From Larix sibirica (Eukaryota > Streptophyta > Pinopsida > Pinales > Pinaceae): 12,493 nt of DNA. Under the pieces are notes generated by a model. It did not search any database. It had not been told where the DNA came from and saw nothing but the letters and a program-made list of their open reading frames with translations. A program made the translations under genes and the position numbers. The stretch spans positions 1 through 12,493 of the forward strand of contig NWUY0303932260.1 of NCBI GenBank assembly GCA_004151065.3. Direction: 5' to 3'. This document shows, piece by piece, positions 1 to 8,770 of the stretch (positions within the stretch are counted from its first letter, which is position 1; the number at the start of each line of letters is the position of its first letter).

Positions 1-156
1 TCTCTTTCATTTTGTTTTTATCAATATTTTCATGTTTGAATGTGAACTACACTAACAATCTCTTGCAGGATCACTTGGAGGAATACCAACCAAACCAAAT
101 AGGGGCTCCAAGGACTGAGACCTTTCTGTAACCTACAAGGCTTAGTCCCTTACGAA
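1..156. other. Left-edge sequence, nothing recognised
   Basis: This stretch lies before the first recognisable LINE coding sequence. It contains a pyrimidine-rich run ending in a splice-acceptor-like TTGCAG at about 63-68, but no open coding frame follows that I can identify. It may be the decayed endonuclease part of the LINE or flanking DNA; the sequence does not decide. Confidence 0.3.
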
Positions 157-1090
157 GTGGAAGAGTGCACTTATGCAATTTTTTACACAACACCCCCGAT
201 GCTCATGTTGGTTGATATTCCCAAGTTGCTAAAAAAGGATCTCATAAAGTGGGAAAAAGATAAGAAGTTGGCTAATAAAGAGATCAACCGAGGATTGAAT
301 GGGAGATTGTGGATTTGGCTGGGTTGGTGGATGATGACTTATTTTACACAGTAAAAAAAGAACAAATGATTAGTCTAGAAGTGCAGAAGGTGAAGATTCT
401 TAAGTAGGATGAAGAGACTTGGAGGCTCAAAAGCTGAGGTATCTGGTTGTCCCAAGGGGATGAGTTCTTGGTTGGTTGCTCATAATTAATAACATGCATA
501 TTAGTGGCTAATACTAATTTTTTTCATTGTTTTTCCAATCAGAGAAGAGTTCCCAATGCAATCTGGGACCTGTATGACCCTATTGGTGTTTTATTGAATG
601 AACAACATACTTTAGAGTATGCAATTGTCAACTATTTCAAGGAAATTTACAAGCAGGATAATTCAACAAATTTATCTGTTCAATTAAAGGTTTTGAAGAA
701 TTTCCCCAAATTATTTCCCAAGAAGAAGGAGCCAAGATTGGTGAGAGGGTTACAACTGAGGAATTTGAAAATGTTCTGAAAAAATTTGCCAAGGAAAAGA
801 GCCCTGTACCTGATGGTTGGATAGTTGAGTTCTTCTTACATTTTTTTTGATCTGGTAGGCAATGATCTTGTTGAAGCTGTGGAAGAATCCAGGTGCAAGG
901 GGTATGTCACTGGGAACATGAATGCTACCTTTATTGCCTTAGTCCCTAAGAGGGATAAACCTCAGTCCTTTAGTGATTATCATCCCATATTGCTTTTTAA
1001 CTTGATTTATAAAGTAATTACCAAGATCATATTTAACAGAATCAAGCCAATTTGGATAAGCATATCTCTATGGAGCAATTTGTTTTTTTA
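157..1090 (+). pseudogene. LINE ORF2 pre-RT linker and RT N-terminal part (broken)
   Basis: This is the part of the LINE polyprotein between endonuclease and RT core, in several frames. Near 400-450 the frame reads EETWRLKS, then after a stop IWLSQGD, the usual plant LINE linker just before RT. It continues at 504-720 with NTNFFHCFSNQRR and FKEIYKQDN. A frameshift near 722 moves to another frame reading TTEEF and KEKSPVPDGW, which corresponds to the family's KSPGPDG motif with Gly changed to Val. A stop near 848 and a further shift lead to 825-1091, which carries NATFIALVPKRDKPQSFSDY and LIYKVITKIIFNRIK, the N-terminal RT motifs. The segment 157-354 (reading DLIKWEKDK) is probably the helical linker but is less certain. 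Confidence 0.8.
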
Positions 1091-1642
1091 ATTAATCGTC
1101 AAATCGTTGATGTGGTTGGTATTGCACAAGAATGTCTTTATTCTGTCAAGACAAAAGGTCTAAAAGCTTTAATTCTAAAAATGGTTTTAATTAAAACTTA
1201 TGATCGAGTCGACTTGACCTTTTTGCATTTTACCCTCATTCATATTGGGTTGCCAGTTGAAGTTACTAATTGGATAATGGCTTGTACAAATTTTGCAATT
1301 TTTTCCATTTTGATCAATGGCTCTCCTACTTCTTTTTTCAAGAGCAATCGTGGACTAAAGCAGGGGTGCCCTTTATCCCCTTTGTTGTTTCTCTTAGTTA
1401 TTGAGGTACTTAGTCAATTAATAGATGATGCTAAGAATAATAAGAGGATTAAAGGTATAAAAATCTCTCAGTCCCTTTACATTTACCACTTACTATTCGT
1501 TGATTATGTATTGTTATTTGGGGGTGGTGAAATTTCTGAATGGGAGTGCTATCGTGCTATAATTAACTCATTTTTTGTAGCTTCTGGGATGGATGTAAGT
1601 GCTCAAAAGTCTATTTTTCTATATAATTGCTCTGATTCATAG
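1052..1642 (+). pseudogene. LINE reverse transcriptase core, catalytically dead
   Basis: This frame of 196 residues covers the RT fingers and palm. It shows a motif-A region KTYDRVD (residues 48-54), the strongly conserved GLKQGCPLSP (101-110), and motif C as FVDY (149-152). Active plant LINE RTs carry Asp before the Leu of motif A and an FADD-type motif C. Here the motif-A Asp is Val (residue 45, bases 1184-1186) and the second motif-C Asp is Tyr (bases 1505-1507), so metal binding would be lost even if the reading frame were intact. The Met at 1052 only opens this fragment; the protein continues from the preceding frame, which overlaps it by about 40 bases. Confidence 0.9.
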
Positions 1643-1652
1643 GTGTGTGATC

Positions 1653-2080
1653 GCATATCTCTATTATTCCCCTTTCACATGTCAAAGCTGGAGGAAGGGT
1701 TCAAATATTTGGTTTATTTCTTGAAGCCCAATTGCTATAAGATTGAAGACTGATATTGGTTGCTGTTAAAAGTGGAGAAGAGAATAAATCACTGGAATTT
1801 CAGATGGTTATCCTTAGGAGGTATAATCATCTTGGAAAAGTCATTTTTAGAAAGTATACCAATGTATTGGCTCTCCCTGGCCATGATCCCGAATTTTGTT
1901 ATTAGTAATATAAGGAAGAGGATATTCCAATTTCTTTGGGCTAGAAACTTGGAACAATCAAAATTTCATCTTTCCTCATGGGAGAGTATTACCCTTCCAA
2001 AAAAATTGGGAGGATGGGGGTTGAAACATCTTGATTGGTTTAATTATTCTTTAAGCCTGGACTATTTGAGGAAGGATTAG
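1653..2080 (+). pseudogene. LINE post-RT (thumb) segment
   Basis: This continues the RT domain C-terminally. A short stretch before 1750 contains YLVYFLKPN, like the family's pattern leading out of motif C. It is interrupted by a stop at 1750-1752. The frame from 1760 reads KRINHWNFRWLSLGG, then ESIPMYWLSLAMIP, IRKRIFQFLWA and LPKKLGGWGLKHL. These match in order the plant LINE thumb pattern, in which a W-x-x-x-x-LS-x-GG element is followed by the IP-x-Y element, an F-LW element and a K-x-x-GG-x-G-x-x-x-L element. The frame ends at a stop at 2078-2080. Confidence 0.85.
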
Positions 2081-2084
2081 GGAG

Positions 2085-2506
2085 CAATATTCTTAAATCA
2101 TCAATTTTTAGATTACATAGTGGATGCGTAATCCTCATAAGACTTTTTCTAATGCCTCAATCATTTGGAGAGGCTTAACAAAATTATTTCCTAAGATTGG
2201 AGAATGGATTAGTTGGGATATTAGAGGGGTACTCAAGTCTATATTGGCATTGATCCTTTTGTTGGTAACGATGGGCATTACAGCTTATCCTTTGGTTGTT
2301 TGTCTAAGCTTTCTGAATTAAACATTCAGGTCTTGGCTCATATTAAAAGGACAAATACTTTGGCTTCCTCCTCTTCATATTGGCTATTGGAAAATGACTT
2401 GGAGCTGTCTGGTGATATTCCTACTGAATGGAATAATTATATTTTGGTTTTAAACAGAGCTGGCATAAGGTTAAATGATAAGGAAGATAGATTAGTTTGG
2501 GATTAG
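2085..2506 (+). pseudogene. LINE connector between RT and zf-RVT region
   Basis: Three frames together give the connector usual in plant LINE ORF2. One at 2124 on has SNASIIWRGL, a Ser-x-x-W-x-x-x-L element. The second (about 2240-2280) reads IGIDPFVGNDGH, like the G-x-D-P-W segment in the family. The third runs from 2300 and carries ELSGDIPTEWN and ends KEDRLVWD before TAG at 2504-2506. That last frame is the same as the next segment, so the TAG is a simple nonsense change and not a frameshift. Confidence 0.7.
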
Positions 2507-2845
2507 AAATATGCAAATGGAGTGATGATGGCAAAAAAAGCTTATGACGCTATTTATTTCGACCAAGTGAAGTCTCCTCCTAAATGGTGGGCTAATTATC
2601 TTTGGAAATGGAGAATTCCTTTTAAAATCAAGTGCTTTATTTGGGTGTGCATAGAAAATAATATACTCACATGGGATAGCCTTCTCAAAAGAGGTTTCTA
2701 CGGGTCGAGGATTTGTGTTTTATGTAAAGTTGACGAGGAAATCATTTCTCGCCCTTTTGTTCAGTGTTCTTTTTCTAAATCTATCTGGATTGAAGCTAGA
2801 AGACTGTTAAATATTCAAGATGATTGGGGAACATCCAACTTATAG
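2507..2845 (+). pseudogene. LINE zf-RVT-like domain
   Basis: This is in frame with the segment before the TAG at 2504-2506. It shows AKKAYDAIYFDQ, then WANYLWKWRIPFKIKCFIW, LTWDSLLKRGF, CVLCKVDEE and VQCSFSKSIW. This is the zf-RVT family pattern, a zinc-binding region found in plant LINEs: a W-x-x-x-W-x-x-x-x-P-x-K-x-x-x-F-x-W core, a C-x-x-C pair, and a later H-x-x-x-x-C or similar. Here the C-x-x-C pair is present (CVLC) and the expected His of the second pair reads as Val-Gln-Cys, so zinc binding is probably damaged. Translation stops at 2843-2845. Confidence 0.85.
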
Positions 2846-3129
2846 GACTGTATGTATGACTAGTTCCACAAAAGGGTCAAATTTAAGGAACTTCCTTTGT
2901 TCACTGCTTGGGAGATTTGGAAAGCTAAGAATAAATTTATTTTTATGAGGCTAAACCTACAGTTTTCTATGTTTGTTCAAGGGATGTCAGTTGTCTCTTT
3001 GAATACTTCAAGGAATAAAAACAAAATATAAATATAGCCATATCTCTCCTCAGCTCTCTGATGACATTATCCATGGATATTTTGTGTTTCTAAGGATGGT
3101 GTGTGTGGGGATGGAATGGTTCTGATGAT

Positions 3130-3518
3130 TAAGTGATATTAGATTATAAACTTGTGGATAGGAGCTGGAATGGGTACCAATACTAGAGTTGAACTCATTT
3201 CCTTATGGGGGCTTCCGTGGTTTTCCAGAAAAAAGGGGTATCCTTGATGTTCATATAGTTGGGGATTCCAAAGTTGTGATTGATTGGGTTTCAGGGGACT
3301 CTATGCTTCAAGTGTTATAGCTTGACCAATGGGAAAATCGTGTAATGGAGTTGAAGGATTGTTTTTCTTATATCACCTTCTCCCATATCTACCGAATGTA
3401 TAACTGCAAGGTTGATCGACTTTCAAAAAAGGTTGTGGGAATTATGGATGGACTCCTTCACTTTGAGGAGCTCATCGATGGTGAGATGTTCGATGTAGGG
3501 ACAACTTATCTTTTCTAA
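3130..3518 (+). pseudogene. LINE C-terminal RNase H domain (broken)
   Basis: This is a plant LINE/retroelement-type RNase H, which would degrade RNA in RNA-DNA hybrids. Seen are GTNTRVELISLWGL (the conserved catalytic Glu in an E-x-x-x-x-W context), then after a one-base shift near 3233-3240 VGDSKVVIDWVSG (second Asp), and near the end HIYRMYNCKVDRLSKK (the Asp of the A-D-x-L-S element). The first catalytic Asp region upstream is not clear. A TAG interrupts at 3318-3320. The natural C-terminus appears to be the TAA at 3516-3518, after HFEELIDGEMF. The region 2846-3130 between this and the zf-RVT part is decayed LINE sequence with no clean frame. Confidence 0.85.
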
Positions 3519-3750
3519 TTTACTATTATGTCTCTTTCTTTTTTGAAACCTCTTATAGGCATATATATTGTTGTAAGGAAGTCTAGAAGGCATTGGTGTG
3601 GTCTCTAGAAAACTGTTTTGTAGTTTTTTTGTCATGTATATAGGAAAATATGGAGAGATCCATATAATTTATTAATCTTATGGAGAAGCAACCTATGTAA
3701 CTTTGATTCCCGATGTTGAATAACAAGTCGCTATTTTTTTATTTATTGAA
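3519..3750 (+). other. Probable LINE 3' UTR and junction
   Basis: AT-rich, T-run-containing sequence follows the RNase H stop. A 3' UTR of about 200 bases is normal for plant LINEs. No clear A-tail is visible, so the 3' end of the insertion is not located. A 70-residue - strand open frame here is an antisense shadow of the 3' end. Confidence 0.4.
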
Positions 3751-3846
3751 AAAACATTGAAATAAATCATAATAAAAGATATTCAAAATAACATTATTTC
3801 TAGTGACTTTGTAAAATATGATGTTTGGTGATTATCACTCTCAAAT
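3751..3846. repeat. Dispersed direct repeat, copy A
   Basis: About 95 bases match 8920-9013 in the same orientation, with about 10 to 11 differences by eye and one 2-base gap. The best block is the shared acattatttctagt followed by ctttgtaaaatat, then tttggtga and tatcactc. The copies are 5.17 kb apart and bracket the ascorbate oxidase exon. They lack clear TG...CA ends, so they are not obviously LTRs. Confidence 0.75.
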
Positions 3847-3850
3847 ATCT

Positions 3851-3964
3851 ATTAATTTATAAATTAAATATTTATTTTTAATAATTAAATAATGTATATT
3901 GTTTTCCATTAATTTATAAATTAAATATTTATGTTTAATAATTAGATAATGTATATTTACAAAT
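3851..3964. repeat. 57-bp tandem duplication
   Basis: The unit starting attaatttataaattaaat at 3851 is repeated from 3908, an offset of 57. Only a few differences separate the two copies, including tttattttta against tttatgttta. It lies directly after direct repeat copy A and is missing after copy B. Confidence 0.85.
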
Positions 3965-4115
3965 ATGTTTACAATGTAAACTTATGCATAAACATATTAT
4001 TATTTAAAACCAATGAAGTTGAGGATACATACCATCTTAGACCTAAAAATAAGAGGAACATAAATTTAAGGATGTAGGCATGTATAGATTATGATGTAAA
4101 TGGAGAAAGTAAGCT

Positions 4116-4225
4116 TTATAAGAAAATATAGTTCATTACATTTTCCTAAGGTTCAGTTTCTTAATATAGTTTATTGCTTTTTTGGTTCAGTTTTATAATA
4201 TAGTTCATTTCTTTTTTTAAGGTTT
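4116..4225. repeat. Short tandem repeat, unit about 34 bp
   Basis: The element ggttcagttt...atatagtt...tttt occurs at 4150 and again at 4184, with a weaker partial copy (atatagttcatt) just before at about 4126. The units are diverged. Confidence 0.6.
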
Positions 4226-4243
4226 GATTTTGTTTAATTCTTC

Positions 4244-4278
4244 AAGATTCACAAACTAATGGAAGATTCACAAACTAA
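4244..4278. repeat. 16-bp direct repeat, offset 19
   Basis: The 16-mer aagattcacaaactaa occurs at 4244-4259 and 4263-4278 with three bases between. It could be replication slippage or the scar of an excised element. Confidence 0.85.
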
Positions 4279-4860
4279 ATAAGATTATATATTTTATTGA
4301 AAAACAATTAAAGGTACAGATTTGTTCATCACATTATCATTATTAATGAGAAATCTAATAAGCCACATAATGAGATGTTTATACATTTCACATTGCAAAT
4401 GAGGGTTAAAGACCTATACCTTAGACTAAATTGATAGAAAATTTATTTACGTGATTATAAGTTTGAAAAAAAAATCACATTTTCTTAAACATTCAAACAT
4501 AATATTATATTTCAAATTAAATCAAGTAAATATATTCATATTTATATTTATTTTAAATCTCTCCCTCCCTTAATCAAGCATTCCAAATCACAAAATATTC
4601 AAATCGACGATTGAACAAAATCATTACAAAAAAACACACCATAAACATAGTATTAGTTGTATTGCAAAATCTCGGAAACATTTACTTCTCAAGCACATAA
4701 ACCTATTTATCGGCTAATATATTTGCATTCAAAAATTTGTTTTTTGAGTGTCTGGCACTAGAATTATCTTACTATGCATAAGATGCAAAATTTCCACTGA
4801 GAAAGAAAAGGAAATAAAGTATAGCTATACGGAGTCAAAAAAGAATCACTCAAAAACATC
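4279..4860. other. AT-rich non-coding stretch
   Basis: I see no coding, RNA or clear repeat feature here on either strand. The sequence is strongly AT-rich with short A and T runs. Confidence 0.5.
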
Positions 4861-4864
4861 ATCA

Positions 4865-5056
4865 TCGGACCATCTTTAGATATTGTTGTTTTTTCGAACA
4901 ATTTGAGCTTTCAAGACTCAAACCATGGCATTCCATATCTATTTCAGCAATAGGTTTCCACCCCCAGTTGTGAGGTAATTCGTTGCCTCATTATCAATGG
5001 TCTGACACAACTTTCTATATAGAGACTGTGCACCTTCTGGATCACGGCTGTCACTT
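4865..5056 (-). other. Coding-like scrap of unknown origin (all three - frames locally open)
   Basis: Read on the - strand, an acceptor-like tttagcag at about 5057-5064 is followed by about 100 bases that stay open in all three frames. One frame includes DPEGAQSLYRKLCQ. Another gives NWGWKPIAEIDMECHG and runs on to a double stop at 4859-4864. A third gives EVTAVIQKVHSLYIESC. The amino-acid composition looks less random than the surrounding AT-rich DNA, and joining two frames would give a longer peptide, but I do not recognise any family. It could be a decayed exon or transposon gene, or chance. Confidence 0.2.
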
Positions 5057-5468
5057 CACCTGCTAAACCTTAAACATACTAATATCTCGTGCATGATTGT
5101 TTAGACCCAATAAAAGTTAACTTAAAACTATTAGGAAAAGCCAATCCATATATACATGAAAAACCAAGTGGGACAACTCAAAAAAACTTTTAAGTGAAAC
5201 TTTTTATTGCAATATTAGACATGATTCGGAGAATCATTTTTGGATAACAAAAGAGAGTGAGATTTTTTAGGATAGAAAAAAACATCAATAAACACCTAAT
5301 GATGTTTTGTTTAATAATTCTGCCCAGGCATAATTTGAAATGATTAAAATTCTTGTTTCTTGTGATATGATTTCAACTTCATTCATCCAAATGCCCTAAA
5401 TATCTACTATCATGCCCGAGAAAGCTCAAAACAAAAACAATAAAAAACAATAATAACACCCTTACGAA

Positions 5469-5627
5469 CTACCCCAGTTTTGGGCCCTCCCATTTTTCAA
5501 GGATTTCCACTTTGACATCGGGGCTGAATTTATTTGTCAAATCCCGAGACAACAGAATCTGACAAATCATGAGACAATGGAATTTGTCCAGGTTCAATCG
5601 CCTTATATAATTGCATAAACCTTTCAT
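5469..5627 (-). other. Small open frame of 52 codons, unknown
   Basis: An ATG at 5625-5627 opens a short - strand frame that ends with TAG at 5469-5471. Its second half reads FSPDVKVEILEKWEGPKLG, which has a protein-like composition. Part of the frame is built from the 25-bp tandem repeat at 5534-5583. There is no family match I recognise, and no promoter or splice context to support expression. It may be a remnant of a gene or transposon. Confidence 0.15.
5534..5583. repeat. 25-bp imperfect tandem repeat
   Basis: The block 5534-5558 (ttgtcaaatcccgagacaac...) is followed by a related block 5559-5583 (ctgacaaatcatgagacaat...), with about five differences. Confidence 0.6.
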
Positions 5628-5879
5628 GCATAAATAATGGGAATTATTTTATTTATAATAAGGAGGATGTGTAATAGGGGAGATTGTGATCATTATAAAC
5701 AAGAATAAGGAGGAGGACAACCTTAAAGGAAGGAAGTACGTATTTTGTTTTTTTAACTGGTTTAACTAACTTTTTAAAAATTGATTAGACTTTTTTCAAG
5801 TTTAGGGTGTTAGGGTCATGCAAACAATCATGAGCATATGGACCTCCAATAAAAATTGTTATATATACATATAAACATA

Positions 5880-6850
5880 ATTATACTATACTTATTGAGA
5901 AGAAAGCGCTAGTCCAAGGATCCTTTGTTGGAGAACAAGGGTAAACGAATTTGTGGGGGTTTGTATTATGGGAATGGGATATGAGAAATGTACTATTCTC
6001 CAGGCACCTTTAATCCCAACCTTCCCTTGATGGCACCTATTTTTTCCTTGGGCAATACCTTAGATGGATGAAATTAGTCAGTAGATTTGAATTCACGAAA
6101 GGTTTAAACCGCCTTATTGGGCCTTAGATAATTGAAGTATAGCCCCTCAACATTAGATACTAAGTGGCTTATAATATAAGGAGATAATTGGACTGCGCCT
6201 CTAATATTTTTTCAGTTCAAAAGCAATACAACTTTTTTCTAGAATTGGTAGCTCTGCTATCATTCTCTGGAGTGATTTCTTATCTTGCTTTGTAAATCAT
6301 AGGAGATAAGAACTTGATCTTTCCTTGACTTACTTCCTGGCTCCGGTACTTCTTTCCCGACCAGGAAAAGCACAATACATATATCTCTTTCTACTCCACT
6401 AACTACCTACCCACTTCACTCAGTCGTTTGGGGAACAATATGTATTTACAAAGCCTATATATATAATCAAGTAGGGGAATAGGTAAGTCTCTTGAGCCTG
6501 GAAGAAAGGCCAAGGTAAAGGTCCCGCTAGGGATAAGCGCCATATATGCAATTGGCTTAGCATTTAGGACAGACCAACCCAAAATTAATAGGAGTGTAAT
6601 TCTATCCACCCACTAGAAGGGGGAGCTCAGAATAGACATTCGCTATCCTTCTTCCAAGACCAAATCCCAAAAGGACAAGACAAACTTAAGCCTCGAAGAT
6701 AAGAATACCAAGCCCCTTAATATATACATAATACTGGCCGCCTCAGAGCACCCCATTGGATTGTCTTGGTCTTGAGATATGAAGAAAGGCCAAAGAAAGG
6801 AAGGCCAAGAAGTAAGGTTATTTATTTTTCTTTCACTCGATAACTCAGAG
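5880..6850. other. Possible organelle-derived (NUMT-like) tract
   Basis: Base composition rises from the AT-rich surroundings to a more balanced one, especially 6230-6830. The texture, with recurring gaagaaaggccaa at about 6501 and 6780 and blocks such as gtcccgctagggataagcgc, resembles plant mitochondrial intergenic DNA. A 68-residue - strand frame at 6403-6609 (with a run reading MALIPSGTFTLAF) is open but has no known product. I recognise no mitochondrial or plastid gene, so this rests on style only. An old LTR element is an alternative. Confidence 0.3.
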
Positions 6851-8095
6851 TGATCATAGCCAAGACCAAATGGAAGTTGTTTAAGATCAAAATATTGTTT
6901 ACTGTTTCACAAACAAGCTGCAATGAATGCAAAACTATTTTTTAGGATTTGAAATGCAAGGAAACAAAAGGACAAAAAAGACTATTGAAATTGATGCAAT
7001 AGATGGTTTTGTTTAGTCTTTGTGATGAAATCTGGAATGTAAAAAATTGTAGGAAAAGGACATGGGGTACTCTTTAAAATATAAATGTTGAAATGTTTGA
7101 TTGAAATCGCTTAAAAAGTGCATGAGAGCAGTGTCGAGAAACACGCCCCCTGCAAATTTAGTGCCAAACACAAGAAATCTCTAGTTCCACCTCCAAAAAT
7201 AAGGAGAAATCCCTCCTGCAAAAGTCACTACAAAGAAAATAACTAGATACCATATTTTCACCAGGATTAAACCCTTGATCACTACCTAGAGCTGCATGGA
7301 CAAAACCAAGATAAGAAAGAAAGCAATTAACAAGTATTATCGACTGCATTTATAGTATATAGTGGTTACAAGGATTGTAACAAGCATATGATTTCACAAA
7401 AGTAATATAAAACAATTTTAACTCATCATAAATCCTAGTGACTCAACACATTTCATCAAGTACACATGCAACTTAGACAATTCATCACAATTTCCCATAG
7501 AAAACTGCCAAATCACATCAATTACAATTAATTTTGATATACAAGCCAAATGGATAAGGAATTGATATTTAGGAAAATGGGCTAGGAAAAAATGAGTAAA
7601 TAAGGCAGATCCAACCCCCATCAAGATGGATAGAGTATGGTTTGTCTCCTTTAGTTGATTGCAAGATTGAAGCATTTTTTACCAGTCAATCATAGGACTG
7701 ATTCGCAGGACATGCAAAAAATTCACAATTCATAGTAGGGAAACATGCAAAATACATTGGAAGAACTATTGAGGATTCTCCAAGATACAAACTCGTGGAG
7801 ATGATGCCTTGATATAGCAGTGTAAATAACAATTATTCCATTATGTTCTTGTGCCATTGGTCGCTGAGAATCATATTGAATTCTCCATCACAGGAAAGTT
7901 TAAAGCATCTAAACAAACATACCTTGTCTACCAAAAATCTATAAATCTAATTCTCCTTGGGGTTGATTGCACATTGTGTGAATGACGCAGTCCCATCTAA
8001 TCATGGAGTTCCTCACTACCAACATAACAATCCATAACACTTCATTAAAATTTTACATGAAGATTGATCTAGTTCCAAAGAAGAAGAAATAGCAC
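6850..8095 (-). other. Intron-like sequence downstream of ascorbate oxidase exon 1
   Basis: If the exon at 8096-8368 belongs to a gene, this is the start of its first intron on the - strand. I looked for the next conserved exon, which should encode a PWADG element and a later HGH copper motif, and found neither here nor down to position 1. Open - strand frames at 7158-7349 and 7418-7675 show no family features. Acceptor-like TTTGCAG and CATGCAG motifs occur near 7155 and 7290 but lead into nothing recognisable. Confidence 0.4.
8094..8095 (-). promoter_or_regulatory. Predicted 5' splice site of ascorbate oxidase exon 1
   Basis: The sequence CGAGAG|GTGCTA fits a plant donor moderately well (AG|GT, weak at +3 to +5). 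Its position right after HWHGIRE coincides with where conserved plant ascorbate oxidase coding sequence would pass to the next exon. Without it the frame ends in eight unrelated residues. Confidence 0.6.
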
Positions 8096-8368
8096 CTCTC
8101 GAATGCCATGCCAGTGTATGACTAATCCTTCAATGGGAATTTTATTCTCTAGCTCCACAACAATGGTGTCTCCTGCTTCGGCCTGAATAGTGGGTCCTGA
8201 GAATCCACCATTGATGGCTATCATCACACTTTCTACACAATCTGGAGACCAGAGCAAGTGATTTACTTGCAATTTATAATGCCTAGTCCTACTAAATGTT
8301 GTTTGCACAAGTGCTAATGATAACAAGGTCAACAAGAAGCTACATAGAGATGATCGGTAGCTACCCAT
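8096..8368 (-). CDS. L-ascorbate oxidase-type multicopper oxidase, exon 1 (partial gene)
   Basis: Plant ascorbate oxidases are secreted cell-wall blue copper enzymes that oxidise ascorbate with O2 reduced to water. This first exon encodes 91 residues from the ATG at 8366-8368. An A at -3 and G at +4 support the start. Residues 1-26 form a signal peptide with a Leu-rich core and likely cleavage after TTFS. The mature start RTRHYKLQV, then LLWSPDC, INGGFSGPTIQAEAGDTIVV and IEGLVIHWHGI, follow the first cupredoxin domain. HWHG at residues 85-88 supplies one type 2 and one type 3 copper ligand. The frame stays open to a TAG 8 codons later, but the family normally continues as HWHGIRQ plus a PWADG exon. 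I therefore place a phase 0 donor GAG|GTGCTA at 8095/8096. Full proteins are about 550-580 residues, so about 84% is missing. It may be an intact gene with a very long intron or an isolated duplicate. Confidence 0.85.
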
Positions 8369-8510
8369 GTTAATGGTGCTTGTAATATGATCAAGACCTT
8401 GCTATAACAAAGTTACTGATATGATGAGATATTCATTCAATTATCTCACCCTAACGATCACGCTGCTGCCACGCTGTATTTTTGGTCTTAAGCTTAGCCG
8501 GTCTTTGCAT

Positions 8511-8584
8511 TAAATCAAAATTAAAAAAAAAAACAAGAACCAAATCAAACTCCACTAAATCAAAATAAAAAAGCAAGAACCAAT
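8511..8584. repeat. 45-bp imperfect tandem duplication upstream of ascorbate oxidase exon
   Basis: The pattern aaatcaaaa...aaacaagaaccaa begins at 8512 and recurs at 8557 (aaatcaaaataaaa...gcaagaaccaa). It lies about 145-215 bases upstream of the ATG, in what would be the promoter or 5' UTR of the - strand gene. Confidence 0.7.
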
Positions 8585-8635
8585 GCCAAAAGACAACAAT
8601 AATAGCTAAAATCCCTTGGTAATCAAATTAATGTG

Positions 8636-8734
8636 TCGATACTGCAACGAAAACTCTTCACTTGGCGTAACAGAGAAGGAAAATTAAATGTGTAGGGTGC
8701 TAGAGAGCCTTCTGGAAACAATCGATACTGCAAC
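8636..8734. repeat. 13-bp direct repeat, offset 86
   Basis: The 13-mer tcgatactgcaac occurs at 8636-8648 and 8722-8734, with related flanking ggaaac motifs. It may be remains of an 86-bp duplication in the upstream flank of the ascorbate oxidase exon. Confidence 0.5.
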
Positions 8735-8770
8735 ACCTAACCTAAGGCAGATTAAACGTGTTGTAGTGCC

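Larger units (their letters stand above)
157..3518 (+). mobile_element. Degenerate plant LINE (L1-like) ORF2 remnant
   Basis: This is a non-LTR retrotransposon of the plant L1-like type, whose ORF2 protein copies its RNA into the genome by target-primed reverse transcription. Seen in order on the + strand are a pre-RT linker (about 400-720), RT (about 740-1640), thumb (about 1650-2080), connector (about 2124-2506), a zf-RVT-like Trp/Cys-rich region (2522-2845) and a plant-LINE RNase H ending in TAA at 3516-3518. The order matches plant LINE ORF2 proteins. The endonuclease domain expected upstream is not recognisable, so the copy is 5'-truncated, decayed, or cut by the window edge. At least ten frame changes or in-frame stops, plus two substituted catalytic aspartates in RT, make it non-functional. 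No poly-A tail or target-site duplication could be fixed. Confidence 0.9.

Noticed and set aside
3423-3635. 70-codon - strand open frame
   Set aside because: It is antisense to the end of the LINE RNase H and its 3' UTR and has no motif.
5585-5605. tRNA T-arm-like ggttcaatcgcc
   Set aside because: No matching acceptor, D-arm or anticodon arm could be folded around it.
6403-6609. 68-codon - strand open frame with hydrophobic start
   Set aside because: No family motif is seen. It lies in the organelle-like tract, where spurious frames are common.
7158-7349. 63-codon - strand frame containing GFNPGE, reminiscent of the ascorbate oxidase NPGE element
   Set aside because: The surrounding residues do not match the family (no PWADG before, no HGH after), so the tetrapeptide is likely chance. 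A weak TGGTATC word nearby was also considered as a tRNA-primer site but matches too few bases.
7418-7675. 85-codon - strand open frame
   Set aside because: No recognisable domain, and it sits in the presumed intron. Composition is that of random AT-rich DNA.
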